Below, in pieces: positions 34,376 to 43,186 of a stretch of DNA of 64,000 bases; position 1 is the stretch's first letter; each line of letters opens with the position of its first letter. The DNA is taken from contig NZ_JBNVZV010000023.1 in the NCBI RefSeq assembly GCF_050496545.1, positions 6,996 to 70,995 of the forward strand, in the 5' to 3' direction. The stretch comes from Phycicoccus avicenniae_A (GTDB lineage Bacteria; Actinomycetota; Actinomycetes; Actinomycetales; Dermatophilaceae). A program made the translations under genes and the position numbers. The notes under the pieces were generated by a model. It did not search any database and was not told the DNA's origin. It worked only from the letters and a program-made list of their open reading frames with translations.

Positions 34376-34626
34376 GTGAGCTGGCACATGCGTGGTGACC
34401 GACTCGAACCCAAGCGCGCCAGGCGCATCATGGCTCGACCCGAAGTCCGGGTCCTCCACTGCTACGGCATGCATCCGAAGGAGGTCTCCGGGGCGGAGCG
34501 CCAAGCGCTGTTCACCCGGATTGAGCAGTTCCTCCAAGGTCATGGGCCAGCGACGAGTACCTTCGACCTGGCCGAGTTCAGGGACGAAGATCGGGCAGGA
34601 TGCTCGCTGTCCAGGAGAGCTGCTGA
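34376..34626 (+). pseudogene. Tandem paralogue of the preceding gene, frameshifted near its end
   Basis: Reads VSWHMRGDRLEPKRARRIMA at its start, then RPEVRVLHCYGMHPKEVSG, matching the preceding protein (WRMRG; RVLHVYG; the FDLAEFR and FVVADFR segments). Near 34598 one base appears to be missing: the +1 frame then gives MLAVQESC and TGA at 34624-34626, matching the paralogue ending VLIVIEESC. Without correction the frame runs on to 34663 with an unrelated tail. GTG at 34376 lies 7 nt after a -10-like TTCAAT. So this is a recently decayed copy. Confidence 0.6.
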
Positions 34627-34757
34627 CAGAACCGATCCCCCGCGCTACTGCCGCGAACGGTGAAGGGTCGCGTTGTCGAGCACTGGCTTCCCACCGTCCC
34701 GGTGACGGCGGGGAAACTCGCGCAGGACGGGGTTGTATCCGCGTCAGGAGCCGACTT

Positions 34758-34784
34758 TCCGCGTCATCACCGTAACGACGCGGA
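34758..34784. repeat. Palindrome at the right edge of the orphan-gene block
   Basis: TCCGCGTC (34758-34765) and GACGCGGA (34777-34784) around an 11-nt loop, preceded by AGCCGACTT. This closely matches the element at 31012-31040, also preceded by AGCCGACTT and with an 11-nt loop. It lies 7 bp from the stop of the alpha-galactosidase gene and could end that transcript. Confidence 0.65.
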
Positions 34785-34790
34785 TGGTCG

Positions 34791-36950
34791 TCAGCGGCGG
34801 GTGAGGTGGAGCAGGAAGCCCTGCGCGGGAGCGAGGACCGGCAGCGGGATACCGACCTCGCCGAGCACGCGCCCGGACACCTCGACCCCCTCCTCGAGCG
34901 CCGCGCCGAACCACGGCGCGGGCGCGGTCTGCACGGTCTCGGGCAGCCCGGCCTCCCGGCGGACGCGGACGAGGTAGCGGGCGTCCGGGTCGAGTCCCGG
35001 CAGCGGGAGCCGACCCGGCGTCACGCCCCGCGTCGTCGCGACCTGGACGACGGTGAGCACCGCCTCGGACCGGTCCGGCGCCACGACCCCGCCGACGACG
35101 AGCGCCGGGTCCGGATGGTCCGAGCGCACGACGTCGCCGGAGTGCAGCAGCGGCCGCAGCTCCTTGTAGAGCGATGCCCACGCCCGCAACGCGTCCAGGT
35201 CCTCGGGCGAGCAGGTCGTGACGTCCCACTCCAGGCCGGCGTGCCCGCCGAGCGCGACGAGCATCCGCAGCGACAGGTCGAGGTCGCGGTGGGTGGAGTG
35301 CGCGCGCGGCGGCCCGATGTGCGTACCCATCCGCTCGGGACCGACGAGCAGCCCGGTCCAGCGCTGGATGCCGACCCGCTCGAGCGCGTCGTTGCAGTCC
35401 GAGGTCCACACGCGGTCGGTGCGAGCGAGGACGCCGAGGTCGACGCGGGCGCCGCCGCTCGAGCACGACTCGATCTCGAGGTCGGGGTGGCGCCGGCGCA
35501 GCTCGTTCATCAGCCGGTAGGTGGCGCGCGTCTGCTCGTGGACGGCCGGTCGGTCGGTGCCGGAGTCGTCGGTGCGCACGGCCTCGTGGAGGTCGCGGTT
35601 GTGGTCCCACTTGACGAAGGCGATGCCGTACTCGGTGACGAGCGAGCTCATCGCCTCGAGGACGTGCGCGAACGCGGCCGGGTTCGCGAGGTCGAGGACG
35701 TGCTGATGGCGCGACGGCGGGGTGGGGCCGGCCACCGGCCCGAGCACCCAGTCCGGATGGGCACGGACGAGGTCGGAGTCGAGGTTGACCATCTCCGGTT
35801 CGAACCACAGCCCGAACTGCATCCCGAGCCCGGTCACGTGCTCGACGAGGGGCCCGAGGCCGTCGGGCCACACCTCGCGCGAGACCTGCCAGTCGCCGAG
35901 GCCGCGGGTGTCGTCGCGGCGCGCCCCGAACCAGCCGTCGTCGAGGACGAACCGCTCGACCCCGATGGACGCCGCGGTGTCGGCGAGCTCGCGCAGGTGG
36001 TCGAGGTCGGACTCGAAGTACACGGCCTCCCACGTGTTGAGCACGAGCGGCCGCGGGCGCGTGGTGCGGGGGTCGGCCCCGGCGCGCTGGTGGCGGACCA
36101 GGCGGTGGGTCAGGCCGTCGAGCCCCTCGGGCGACCACGAGGCCACGAGGTCCGGCGCCTCGTACGACTCGCCCGGCCCCAGCCGCACCTCACCGGGGGC
36201 GAGCGCCTCGCCACCCCCGATGACGGCCGCGTGCCGGCCGGCACCCTCGGGCAGCCGCTCGACGAGGTGCTCGTGGTTGCCGCTCCAGGCGACGTGCACG
36301 GTCCACACCTCGCCGTGCCGGAAGCCGAAGCCACCCGTCCCGGCGGTGAGGAGCAGCGTCGAGTCGTGGCCCGTCCGGCCGCGCCGTGAGGTGCGCACGA
36401 GCGCGCCGTCGGCGAGGGGATGACGCTGCGGGGTCCGCTCGCGCAGCCATCGCCCGGAGAGGTCGAGGACCTCGTCGGCCCGGGCCGGCAGCGGCAGGAG
36501 GACGCGGAGCGCCCCGACGTCGAGCGGCGCCGCACCCTCGGCCGCGGTGGACGTGAGCGTCGAGGACACGGTGAGGACTCCGTGGTCGTCCAGCGACCAC
36601 CGCTGCTCGAGCCGGACGTCCACCGACCCGGCGACGGCCTCCACCCGTACCTCGCCGCCGCCACCCGACACCGTCGCGGTCCACCGTGGGGCGGCGCTCC
36701 CACCGCCCCGGTGCACGACGACACCCGGCGTGCCCAGCCATCCGTCGGCCGGCGTCGGGAGCGTCGTCAGCTCCCACGGGTCGTCGAGGGCGTTGTGCGG
36801 CACCGGTCCCGGGCCGATCGCCACCAGGTCGGCGACGTCGGCGTCCGAGAGCTCGGCACCCCAGTGGAGGACGGCCGGGAGCCCGGCCCCCTCCTGGTGG
36901 AGCACGACGGCGGTGCCGCCGCCGCGCAGGACGGTGGTGGTGGACGTCAT
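34791..36950 (-). CDS. Alpha-galactosidase, GH36 family
   Basis: A 719-residue GH36 enzyme, cleaving terminal alpha-1,6-galactose from melibiose, raffinose and related sugars. After an N-terminal beta-supersandwich, the barrel shows ERFVLDDGWFGARRDD, GLWFEPEMVN, the nucleophile in FVKWDHNRD (Asp449), ESCSSGGARVDLG and the acid/base in WTSDCND (Asp518). No signal peptide, so it acts on imported oligosaccharides. The ATG overlaps the stop of the upstream permease gene (ATGA), making it the last gene of the binding-protein/permease operon. Length and motifs are complete. Confidence 0.94.
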   Translation of the reverse strand: MTSTTTVLRGGGTAVVLHQEGAGLPAVLHWGAELSDADVADLVAIGPGPVPHNALDDPWELTTLPTPADGWLGTPGVVVHRGGGSAAPRWTATVSGGGGEVRVEAVAGSVDVRLEQRWSLDDHGVLTVSSTLTSTAAEGAAPLDVGALRVLLPLPARADEVLDLSGRWLRERTPQRHPLADGALVRTSRRGRTGHDSTLLLTAGTGGFGFRHGEVWTVHVAWSGNHEHLVERLPEGAGRHAAVIGGGEALAPGEVRLGPGESYEAPDLVASWSPEGLDGLTHRLVRHQRAGADPRTTRPRPLVLNTWEAVYFESDLDHLRELADTAASIGVERFVLDDGWFGARRDDTRGLGDWQVSREVWPDGLGPLVEHVTGLGMQFGLWFEPEMVNLDSDLVRAHPDWVLGPVAGPTPPSRHQHVLDLANPAAFAHVLEAMSSLVTEYGIAFVKWDHNRDLHEAVRTDDSGTDRPAVHEQTRATYRLMNELRRRHPDLEIESCSSGGARVDLGVLARTDRVWTSDCNDALERVGIQRWTGLLVGPERMGTHIGPPRAHSTHRDLDLSLRMLVALGGHAGLEWDVTTCSPEDLDALRAWASLYKELRPLLHSGDVVRSDHPDPALVVGGVVAPDRSEAVLTVVQVATTRGVTPGRLPLPGLDPDARYLVRVRREAGLPETVQTAPAPWFGAALEEGVEVSGRVLGEVGIPLPVLAPAQGFLLHLTRR

Positions 36951-37873
36951 CCCTTGGTCGACCCGAGGGTCAGGCCGGAGACGAACTGCTTCTGCAGCGC
37001 GAAGAACACGACGAGCACCGGCAGCGCGACGATGATCGACCCGGCGGCCACGAGGTTGGTGTCCGAGAAGAACTGTCCGCGAAGGTTGTTCAGCGCGCTG
37101 GTCACCGGGTACTTGTCACCCCGCGACAGGAGCACCGTCGCCCAGAAGAACTCGTTGTAGATCCAGGTGACCTGGAGCGTGGCGAGGGCCGCGAGGGCCG
37201 GCCGGACGAGCGGCATGGTCAGCTGCCAGTACTGGCGCCACACGCTCGCGCCGTCGAGCTCGGCGGACTCGTAGATCTCGTGCGGCAGCGTCTTCATGTA
37301 GTTGCTGAGCACGAAGGTGCAGAAGCCCAGCTGGAAGGCGGTGTTCACGAGGATCAGCGCCCAGAAGCTATTGAGCATCGTGCCCGAGGAGCTCATGAAC
37401 TCCGGCAGCGGGATCTCCTTGAACATCCGGAACACCGGGATGAGCAGGGCCTGCGGCGGCAGGAGGTTCGCCGCGAGGAAGATGCCGAGCAGGGTGAGGT
37501 TGAACCGGTACGAGAACCGGGCCAGGACGAAGGCCACGAGCGAGGACAGGAAGAGCGTCAGCGCGACGGCCGGGATGGTGATGAGCAGCGAGTTCTTCAG
37601 GTGCAGACCGAAGTTGCCGCGGCTCCAGGCGTCCTTGTAGTTGTCGAGCGTCCACCCTCCGAAGGACAGGTACCCGTTGGTCTGCGTGTACGAGTACTCG
37701 CGGAACGAGTTGTAGAGCGCCCAGAGGAGGGGGAAGAGCCACACGATCGCGAGCACGAGCATGATGCCCGTCGCGATGCGGCCGCGCCGGCGGTTGATGA
37801 CCCCTCCCCCACTGCCGCTCAGGGGGCTCTTCGTCGTCGCGGGGACGGCGGTGGGTGCGGTCGCGGTGGTCAT
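36947..37873 (-). CDS. Carbohydrate ABC transporter permease (MalG type)
   Basis: A 308-residue permease with six membrane segments; the EAA loop reads LPHEIYESAELDGASVWRQY. The N-terminal 35 residues are polar (Thr/Ala/Pro-rich). It overlaps the MalF-type gene upstream by 4 bp and the alpha-galactosidase downstream by 4 bp. With the binding protein at 38812-40155 it should import galactosides; the ATPase is not encoded here. Confidence 0.92.
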   Translation of the reverse strand: MTTATAPTAVPATTKSPLSGSGGGVINRRRGRIATGIMLVLAIVWLFPLLWALYNSFREYSYTQTNGYLSFGGWTLDNYKDAWSRGNFGLHLKNSLLITIPAVALTLFLSSLVAFVLARFSYRFNLTLLGIFLAANLLPPQALLIPVFRMFKEIPLPEFMSSSGTMLNSFWALILVNTAFQLGFCTFVLSNYMKTLPHEIYESAELDGASVWRQYWQLTMPLVRPALAALATLQVTWIYNEFFWATVLLSRGDKYPVTSALNNLRGQFFSDTNLVAAGSIIVALPVLVVFFALQKQFVSGLTLGSTKG

Positions 37874-38790
37874 CGGCGCTCCTCCCGGAAGACGATGCGT
37901 AGGTAGATCGCGATGAACACGGACGAGATGACCATCATGATGACGGCGAGGGCCGATCCGAACCCGTACCGCGTCGCCTCACCGATGACGTTCTGGGACA
38001 CCAGGGCCGAGATGAGCTCGAGCCCGTTGCGGCCCTTGTTGACGATCCACACGAGGTCGAACGCGCGCAGCGACTCGATGACGACGATGACGAGGACGAT
38101 CATGTTGATCGGGCGCATCACGGGGAAGATGACGTGGAAGAACGTCTTGACCTCGCTGGCGCCGTCGACCGCCGCCGCCTCGCGCAGCGAGGCGTCGATG
38201 CCCTTCAGGCCCGCCAGGTAGATGAGCATGATGTAGCCGGTGTGCCGCCACGCGGTGGCCACGAGCACGGCCCACAGGTTGACGTCGGGGTTGCCGTACC
38301 AGTCGACCTTGGACCCGAAGACCTCGTTGATGAGGCCCTGGTCGGTCGAGTAGAAGAGCTGCCAGATGAAGCCGACGAGCGCCAGGGACAGCACGACGGG
38401 CAGGTAGAACGCGGTCTGGTAGAACCGGCTCCCCCACATCTCGCGGTCGAGGACGACGGCCAGCAGGATGCCGAGGATGGTCGGGAAGACGAAGAGGAAC
38501 ACCAGCCAGATCAGGTTGTGCTGGATGGCCGGCCAGAACGGCGGGTAGATCGTGGTGATGTCGACGTAGTTCTGGGTGCCGACCCACTGGATCGCGCTGA
38601 ACTTGAAGCCGTTCCACTTCGTGAAGGACAGCAGCACCGAGCCCAGGGCCGGGAGCCACACCAGCCAGACCACCAGGACGGTGGGGATGGCGATCATCAG
38701 GCCGATGACCAGCCGGTCCCGTGGCCCGCGCCGCTTCTCGACACGGGGTCTGGTTCGTCGTGCGCGTCGGACGGACGTCGTCGCTGACAT
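37870..38790 (-). CDS. Carbohydrate ABC transporter permease (MalF type)
   Basis: A 306-residue permease with a basic N-terminus and six membrane segments from VIGLMIAIPTVLVVWLVWLP onward. The EAA loop reads IDASLREAAAVDGASEVKTF. Typical internal segments are QWVGTQNYVDITTI and RFYQTAFYLPVVLSLALVG. It lies 21 bp after the binding-protein gene and overlaps the MalG-type gene by 4 bp. Confidence 0.92.
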   Translation of the reverse strand: MSATTSVRRARRTRPRVEKRRGPRDRLVIGLMIAIPTVLVVWLVWLPALGSVLLSFTKWNGFKFSAIQWVGTQNYVDITTIYPPFWPAIQHNLIWLVFLFVFPTILGILLAVVLDREMWGSRFYQTAFYLPVVLSLALVGFIWQLFYSTDQGLINEVFGSKVDWYGNPDVNLWAVLVATAWRHTGYIMLIYLAGLKGIDASLREAAAVDGASEVKTFFHVIFPVMRPINMIVLVIVVIESLRAFDLVWIVNKGRNGLELISALVSQNVIGEATRYGFGSALAVIMMVISSVFIAIYLRIVFREERR

Positions 38791-38811
38791 GGGTGGCTCC
38801 CGGTCCCGGCC

Positions 38812-40155
38812 TCAGCCGAGGATGGACTTGGCCTGCTGCTGGATGGAGGTGGTGATCGCGTCGATCGAGTCCGGCTTCTTGATGAACTCCTGGAGCGAGG
38901 CCGTGATCACCGTGTTCGCGAGGTCGGCGTTGGTGTCGCGGTCGAGGAACTGCGCGATGGACTTGGCGTTCTGGACGACCTCGACCGACTTCTTCTGCAG
39001 CTCGCCGTACTTCGCGGTGCTCGCGGCGGTGTTGGCGGCGATGAACGGCGCGGTGGCGGTGTTGTTCGCCGCGTCGGCCGCCTCGGCGCTGGCCAGCCAC
39101 TTGATGAAGGCCTTGCCGGCCTCCTCGTCCGAGGCGCCCGAGGCGACGCAGAAGCCGTCGATCGGGGCGTCGAGGGCGTCGGCGCCGATGCTCTGGTCGA
39201 GCGCGGGGAAGGTGAAGAAGTCGAGGTCCTCCTGGGCCTCGGTCGGCACACCGTCGACGACGAACGTGCCGAGGAGGTACATCCCGCACTCGCCCTTGGC
39301 CATCGAGGTCGCGGCCTCCTGCCAGGTGCGGCCGAGCGAGTTCTCCTGGTGGTAGGGCAGCAGCGTCTTCCAGGTGGAGAACACGTTCTTCACCTCGGGG
39401 CTGTCCCAGGTCTTCTCGCCCTTGGTGAGGGCCATGTGGAAGTCGTAGCCGTTGAGCCGCATGTTGAGGATGTCGAAGGTGCCCATCGGCGCCCAGGCGT
39501 CCTTGGCCGCGAAGGCGAAGGGCGTCATCTTCTTGCCCTGCATGTCCTTCATCAGCTCGGTGAGCTCGTCCATCGTCGTCGGCTGGGTCCAGCCGTTCTT
39601 CTCGAAGACCGACTTCCGGTGGAAGACCGCCCACGGGTAGTAGCTGACCGGCACGAAGTACTGCTTGCCGTCGGCCGCGGTGGAGGCCTTCTTGAAGGCG
39701 TCGCCGATGCCGTCGAGCGGCCACACGTCGCTGACGTCGGCGATCTGCCCACCCTCGGCGAACTGGGCCATGCGGTAGCCGGCGAACCACGTGAACACGT
39801 CGTCCGGGCTGCCCTGGAGGTAGGTGGTGATGCTCTCCTGGAAGGTGTTGTGGTCGACCGCGTTGACCGAGACGGTGACGCCGGCCTTCTTCGCGTACGC
39901 GTCGGCCATGGCCTGGAGCCGCTCGTTGGCCGGCCCGGAGCCCTTGGCCTCGTTGATGCCGAACTTCACGTTGCCGGCCTTGGCGGAGGCGCCGCCACCC
40001 GAGCCGCCGTCGTCACCGCAGGCGGTGAGGAGCCCGGAGGCGCCCAGGGCACCCACGCCGAGCGCACCGCGCAGCAGGGACCGGCGACCGAGGGCGCTGA
40101 CGGACGCGGGGAGGGTGCTCGCGAGGCGGGGGTCGCGCGGGACGGGGCGTGCCAT
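38812..40155 (-). CDS. Galactoside ABC transporter solute-binding lipoprotein
   Basis: A 447-residue extracellular binding protein. The signal has a twin-Arg-like LGRRSLLRGALGVGALGASG followed by the lipobox LTAC. The mature protein starts with a Gly/Ser linker and then NVKFGINEAKGSGPANERLQ; later segments VTVSVNAVDHNTFQESITTY, DDVFTWFAGYRMAQFAEGG and ECGMYLLGTFVVDG fit family 1 binding proteins. The ATG at 40155 is supported by AGGAG 7 nt upstream and a promoter about 60 bp further. The neighbouring galactosidases suggest alpha- or beta-galactosides as ligands. Confidence 0.92.
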   Translation of the reverse strand: MARPVPRDPRLASTLPASVSALGRRSLLRGALGVGALGASGLLTACGDDGGSGGGASAKAGNVKFGINEAKGSGPANERLQAMADAYAKKAGVTVSVNAVDHNTFQESITTYLQGSPDDVFTWFAGYRMAQFAEGGQIADVSDVWPLDGIGDAFKKASTAADGKQYFVPVSYYPWAVFHRKSVFEKNGWTQPTTMDELTELMKDMQGKKMTPFAFAAKDAWAPMGTFDILNMRLNGYDFHMALTKGEKTWDSPEVKNVFSTWKTLLPYHQENSLGRTWQEAATSMAKGECGMYLLGTFVVDGVPTEAQEDLDFFTFPALDQSIGADALDAPIDGFCVASGASDEEAGKAFIKWLASAEAADAANNTATAPFIAANTAASTAKYGELQKKSVEVVQNAKSIAQFLDRDTNADLANTVITASLQEFIKKPDSIDAITTSIQQQAKSILG

Positions 40156-40180
40156 GGGTGTCTCCTTTGACGTATGGCGC

Positions 40181-40251
40181 TTCTGACAACTTCGATCAGA
40201 AACGAACATCCAATGCCGACCGAGTGTGTCCACCCCCTGCCGCCGTGTCAA
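40181..40251 (-). promoter_or_regulatory. Promoter and operator of the galactoside importer operon
   Basis: On the minus strand: -35 TTGACA (40251-40246), a 17-bp spacer and -10 CACACT (40228-40223), giving a start near 40216 and a 60-nt leader. Within the leader lie AAACGAACAT (40200-40209), matching a DeoR-family (GlpR-type) half-site, and the inverted repeat TTCTGA-9 nt-TCAGAA (40181-40201). A DeoR-type regulator is encoded at 42380, so these are candidate operators. Confidence 0.7.
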
Positions 40252-40352
40252 GGGGTCTGTTCACGGTTGGACGTCACGATCCGGTGTCGCTGAGCCCTTT
40301 CGCGGACCGGATGGCGCGCCTTCGCCGCCCTCGGCCCCGATGTTGGAAACTG

Positions 40353-40382
40353 TTGACATCTGGTGGCGGCGGGTCCCACACT
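40353..40382 (+). promoter_or_regulatory. Promoter of the beta-galactosidase operon
   Basis: -35 TTGACA (40353-40358), an 18-bp spacer and -10 CACACT (40377-40382), the same boxes as the divergent importer promoter. Transcription would start at 40389-40390, at the ATG itself, so the mRNA is probably leaderless. GATGT (40339-40343) and ACATC (40356-40360) form an inverted repeat over the -35 box, a possible operator. Confidence 0.7.
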
Positions 40383-40389
40383 GTCGGCC

Positions 40390-42378
40390 ATGCGTCAATG
40401 GCCCGACGACCGCATCGCCTTCGGCGGTGACTACAACCCGGAGCAGTGGCCCCGCGAGGTGTGGGACGAGGACGTGCGGCTGATGGCCGACGCCGGCGTC
40501 TCCTTCGTCACCCTGGGCGTCTTCTCCTGGTCCTGGCTCGAGCCGACCAAGGGCGAGTACGAGTTCGGCTGGCTCGACGAGGTCATGGACCTCATGCACC
40601 GCCACGGCATCGCCGTCGACCTCGCGACCGCCACCGCCACGCCGCCGCCGTGGCTGAGCGCCGCCTACCCCGAGATCCTCCCGGTCGACCGCGAGGGCCG
40701 CACGCTCTGGCCGGGCAGCCGCCAGGCCTGGTGCCCGTCCTCCCCGCTCTACCGCGACTTCGCCCTCGCCCTCACGGACCGGATGGCCGCCCGCTACCAC
40801 GACCACCCCGCGCTGGCGATGTGGCACATCAGCAACGAGTACGCCTGCCACAACCTGCCCTGCTACTGCGACACCTGCGCGGCCACCTTCCGGCGCTGGC
40901 TGGAGCGCCGGTACACGACGACGGACGCCCTGAACCACGCCTGGGGCACCGCCTTCTGGAGCCAGCGCTACTCCGACTGGGACGACGTGCTGCCGCCTCG
41001 GCTCAGCACCACGTTCAACAACCCGACCCACGTCCTCGACTACTCGCGCTTCGGGTCCGACACCCTCCTCGACTTCTTCCTCGCCGAGAAGGAGGTCATC
41101 CGCCGCCACTCCCCCGACGTCCGCGTGACGACGAACTTCATGACGATGAGCACCTTCCGGCTCCTCGACTACCACGACTGGGCGCCGCACCAGGACGTCG
41201 TGAGCACCGACCACTACGTCGTCGACGCCCTCGAGCACCCCCGCGCCGAGCTGTCCTTCCACGGCGACCTCACCCGCGGCCTGGCCGGCGGCGCCCCGTG
41301 GATCCTCATGGAGCACTCGACGAGCGCGGTCAACTGGCAGCCGGTCAACCCGGCGAAGCTGCCCGGCGACACGCTCCTCGACTCGCTGACCCACGTCGCC
41401 CGCGGAGCCGACACCCTCGGGTTCTTCCAGTGGCGCCAGTCGCGGTCCGGTTCCGAGAAGTTCCACTCCGCCCTCGTGCCGCACGCCGGCGAGGACTCCG
41501 ACCGGTTCCGCGAGGTGTGCGAGCTGGGCGCCGTCGCCGGCCGGCTCGGCGAGCTCGTCGGCTCCCGCGTCGAGGCCGACGTCGCGATCCTCTGGGACTT
41601 CGAGGCGCAGTGGGCCGTGGCCGGACCCTGCATGCCCTCGGCAGCACTCGACTACGCGACGGCCGCGCACGCCGTGCACCGGCTGCTGCGCGACCGCGGC
41701 GTCACCTGCGACGTCGTGCACCCCGACGCCGACCTGTCCCGCTACCGCGTCGTCGTCGTCCCCACGCTCTACATCGTCTCCGACGACGCGGCCTCGGCCG
41801 TCGCGGCGGCGGCCGAGGCCGGGGCCCAGGTCCTCGTCACGTACTTCTCCGGCATCTCCGACCCGGACGACCACGTCCGCCTCGGCGGCTACCCCGGCGC
41901 CTTCCGCGAGCTGCTCGGCGTGCGCGTCGAGGAGCTCTTCCCGCTGCGCGTCGGCGAGCAGGTGGCCCTCGAGGGCGGAGGCTCCGGCACGGTCTGGTCC
42001 GAGGACGCCCGCACCCTCGACGCCGAGGTCCTCCACACCTACGCCGACGGCCCGCTCGCCGGGCGCCCCGCCGCCACCCGCCGCCCGGTCGGCGAGGGCG
42101 CGGCCTGGTACCTCGGGACGCTGCCCGACGACGACACGCTGGGCGCGCTCGTCGAGCAGGTCGTCGCGGCCGGCGGCGTCGCCCCCGCCGCCGAGGCACC
42201 GGCCGGCGTCGAGGTGGTGCGCCGGTCCTCGGCCGACGGCTCGTGGCTCTTCGTCCTCAACCACACCGACACGGACACCACGCTCACCGTTGCGGGGCAC
42301 GACCTCGTCTCCGGTCGCGACGTCGGGCCGTCCACCACCGTCGCCGCCCGCACGGCGGCCGTCATCCGGGAGGCCTGA
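40390..42378 (+). CDS. Beta-galactosidase, GH42 family
   Basis: A 662-residue GH42 enzyme hydrolysing terminal beta-galactosides. The N-terminus RIAFGGDYNPEQWPREVWDE is diagnostic. The acid/base Glu150 lies in WHISNEYACH and the nucleophile Glu308 in WILMEHSTSAVNW. Cys115, Cys158, Cys160 and Cys163 have the spacing of the GH42 zinc site. The C-terminal trimerisation and beta domains complete the normal length. No signal peptide, so it acts in the cytoplasm. The ATG at 40390 coincides with the predicted transcription start. Followed after 1 bp by the DeoR gene and then galT. Confidence 0.95.
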   Translation: MRQWPDDRIAFGGDYNPEQWPREVWDEDVRLMADAGVSFVTLGVFSWSWLEPTKGEYEFGWLDEVMDLMHRHGIAVDLATATATPPPWLSAAYPEILPVDREGRTLWPGSRQAWCPSSPLYRDFALALTDRMAARYHDHPALAMWHISNEYACHNLPCYCDTCAATFRRWLERRYTTTDALNHAWGTAFWSQRYSDWDDVLPPRLSTTFNNPTHVLDYSRFGSDTLLDFFLAEKEVIRRHSPDVRVTTNFMTMSTFRLLDYHDWAPHQDVVSTDHYVVDALEHPRAELSFHGDLTRGLAGGAPWILMEHSTSAVNWQPVNPAKLPGDTLLDSLTHVARGADTLGFFQWRQSRSGSEKFHSALVPHAGEDSDRFREVCELGAVAGRLGELVGSRVEADVAILWDFEAQWAVAGPCMPSAALDYATAAHAVHRLLRDRGVTCDVVHPDADLSRYRVVVVPTLYIVSDDAASAVAAAAEAGAQVLVTYFSGISDPDDHVRLGGYPGAFRELLGVRVEELFPLRVGEQVALEGGGSGTVWSEDARTLDAEVLHTYADGPLAGRPAATRRPVGEGAAWYLGTLPDDDTLGALVEQVVAAGGVAPAAEAPAGVEVVRRSSADGSWLFVLNHTDTDTTLTVAGHDLVSGRDVGPSTTVAARTAAVIREA

Positions 42379-42379
42379 G

Positions 42380-43186
42380 ATGCTCGCGAGCCAGCGCCGT
42401 GGAGAGATCCTCGCCATCGTCGAGGAGCGCGGGGCCGCCCGCGTCTCCGAGCTCGTCGAGCAGCTCGGCGTCTCCGACATGACGGTCCGCCGCGACATCG
42501 AGCGGCTCGACGGCGAGGGCCTGCTCGAGCGCGTCCACGGCGGCGCGGTGGCCGTCGCCCCGCGGGTCACCGACGAGCCGGGGTTCACCGCCAAGTCCAC
42601 GCTGATGACGGCCGAGAAGGAGGCCATCGCCCACGAGGCGGCCCGGCTCGTCCAGCCCGGCGCCACCATCGGCATCTCCGCCGGCACGACGACCTACGAG
42701 CTGGCCCGCGCCGTGCGCGAGGTCCCGCACCTCACCGTGGTCACGAACTCGGTGCCGGTGGCCCAGCTCCTGCACGACTCCCCCGTGCGGCCCGTCGTCG
42801 TCCTGACCGGCGGTGTGCGCACCCCGTCCGACGCGCTCGTCGGGCCGGTCGCGGTCTCGGCCCTCCAGGGGCTGCACGTCGACCGCCTGTTCCTCGGCGC
42901 GCACGGCATCGACCGCTCCGCCGGGCTCACGACGCCGAACCTCGTCGAGGCCGAGACCAACCGCGCGCTGGTGCGCTCCAGCCGCTCGGTGTGCGTGCTG
43001 GCCGACCACTCGAAGATCGGCATCGTCGGCCTCTCGACCTTCCTCGACCTCGCCGACGTCGACACGCTCATCACCGACCCCGGCATCCCCACACGGGCCC
43101 GCCAGGTGCTCGAGGAAGGGGTCGAGCACCTCGTGCTCGCCCGCGCCGCCCGCGGTCGCGGCCCGCGCTCGGAGGAGGCGGGGTGA
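42380..43186 (+). CDS. DeoR-family transcriptional regulator
   Basis: A 268-residue repressor-type regulator. The N-terminal winged helix reads LASQRRGEILAIVEERGAAR, then VSELVEQLGVSDMTVRRDIE, the DeoR signature. The effector domain (sugar-phosphate-isomerase-like) has IGISAGTTTYELAR, VVTNSVPVAQLL, FLGAHGIDRSAGLTTPN and VLADHSKIG. These proteins sense phosphorylated sugars. Start ATG shares the base after the beta-galactosidase stop (TGAGATG). It probably controls both divergent galactoside operons, autoregulating through the promoter at 40353. Confidence 0.93.
   Translation: MLASQRRGEILAIVEERGAARVSELVEQLGVSDMTVRRDIERLDGEGLLERVHGGAVAVAPRVTDEPGFTAKSTLMTAEKEAIAHEAARLVQPGATIGISAGTTTYELARAVREVPHLTVVTNSVPVAQLLHDSPVRPVVVLTGGVRTPSDALVGPVAVSALQGLHVDRLFLGAHGIDRSAGLTTPNLVEAETNRALVRSSRSVCVLADHSKIGIVGLSTFLDLADVDTLITDPGIPTRARQVLEEGVEHLVLARAARGRGPRSEEAG

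Noticed and set aside
36947..40155. A missing ABC ATPase as a sign of a broken importer
   Set aside because: Sugar importers of this class commonly share one ATPase encoded elsewhere, and both importers in the window have the same arrangement.
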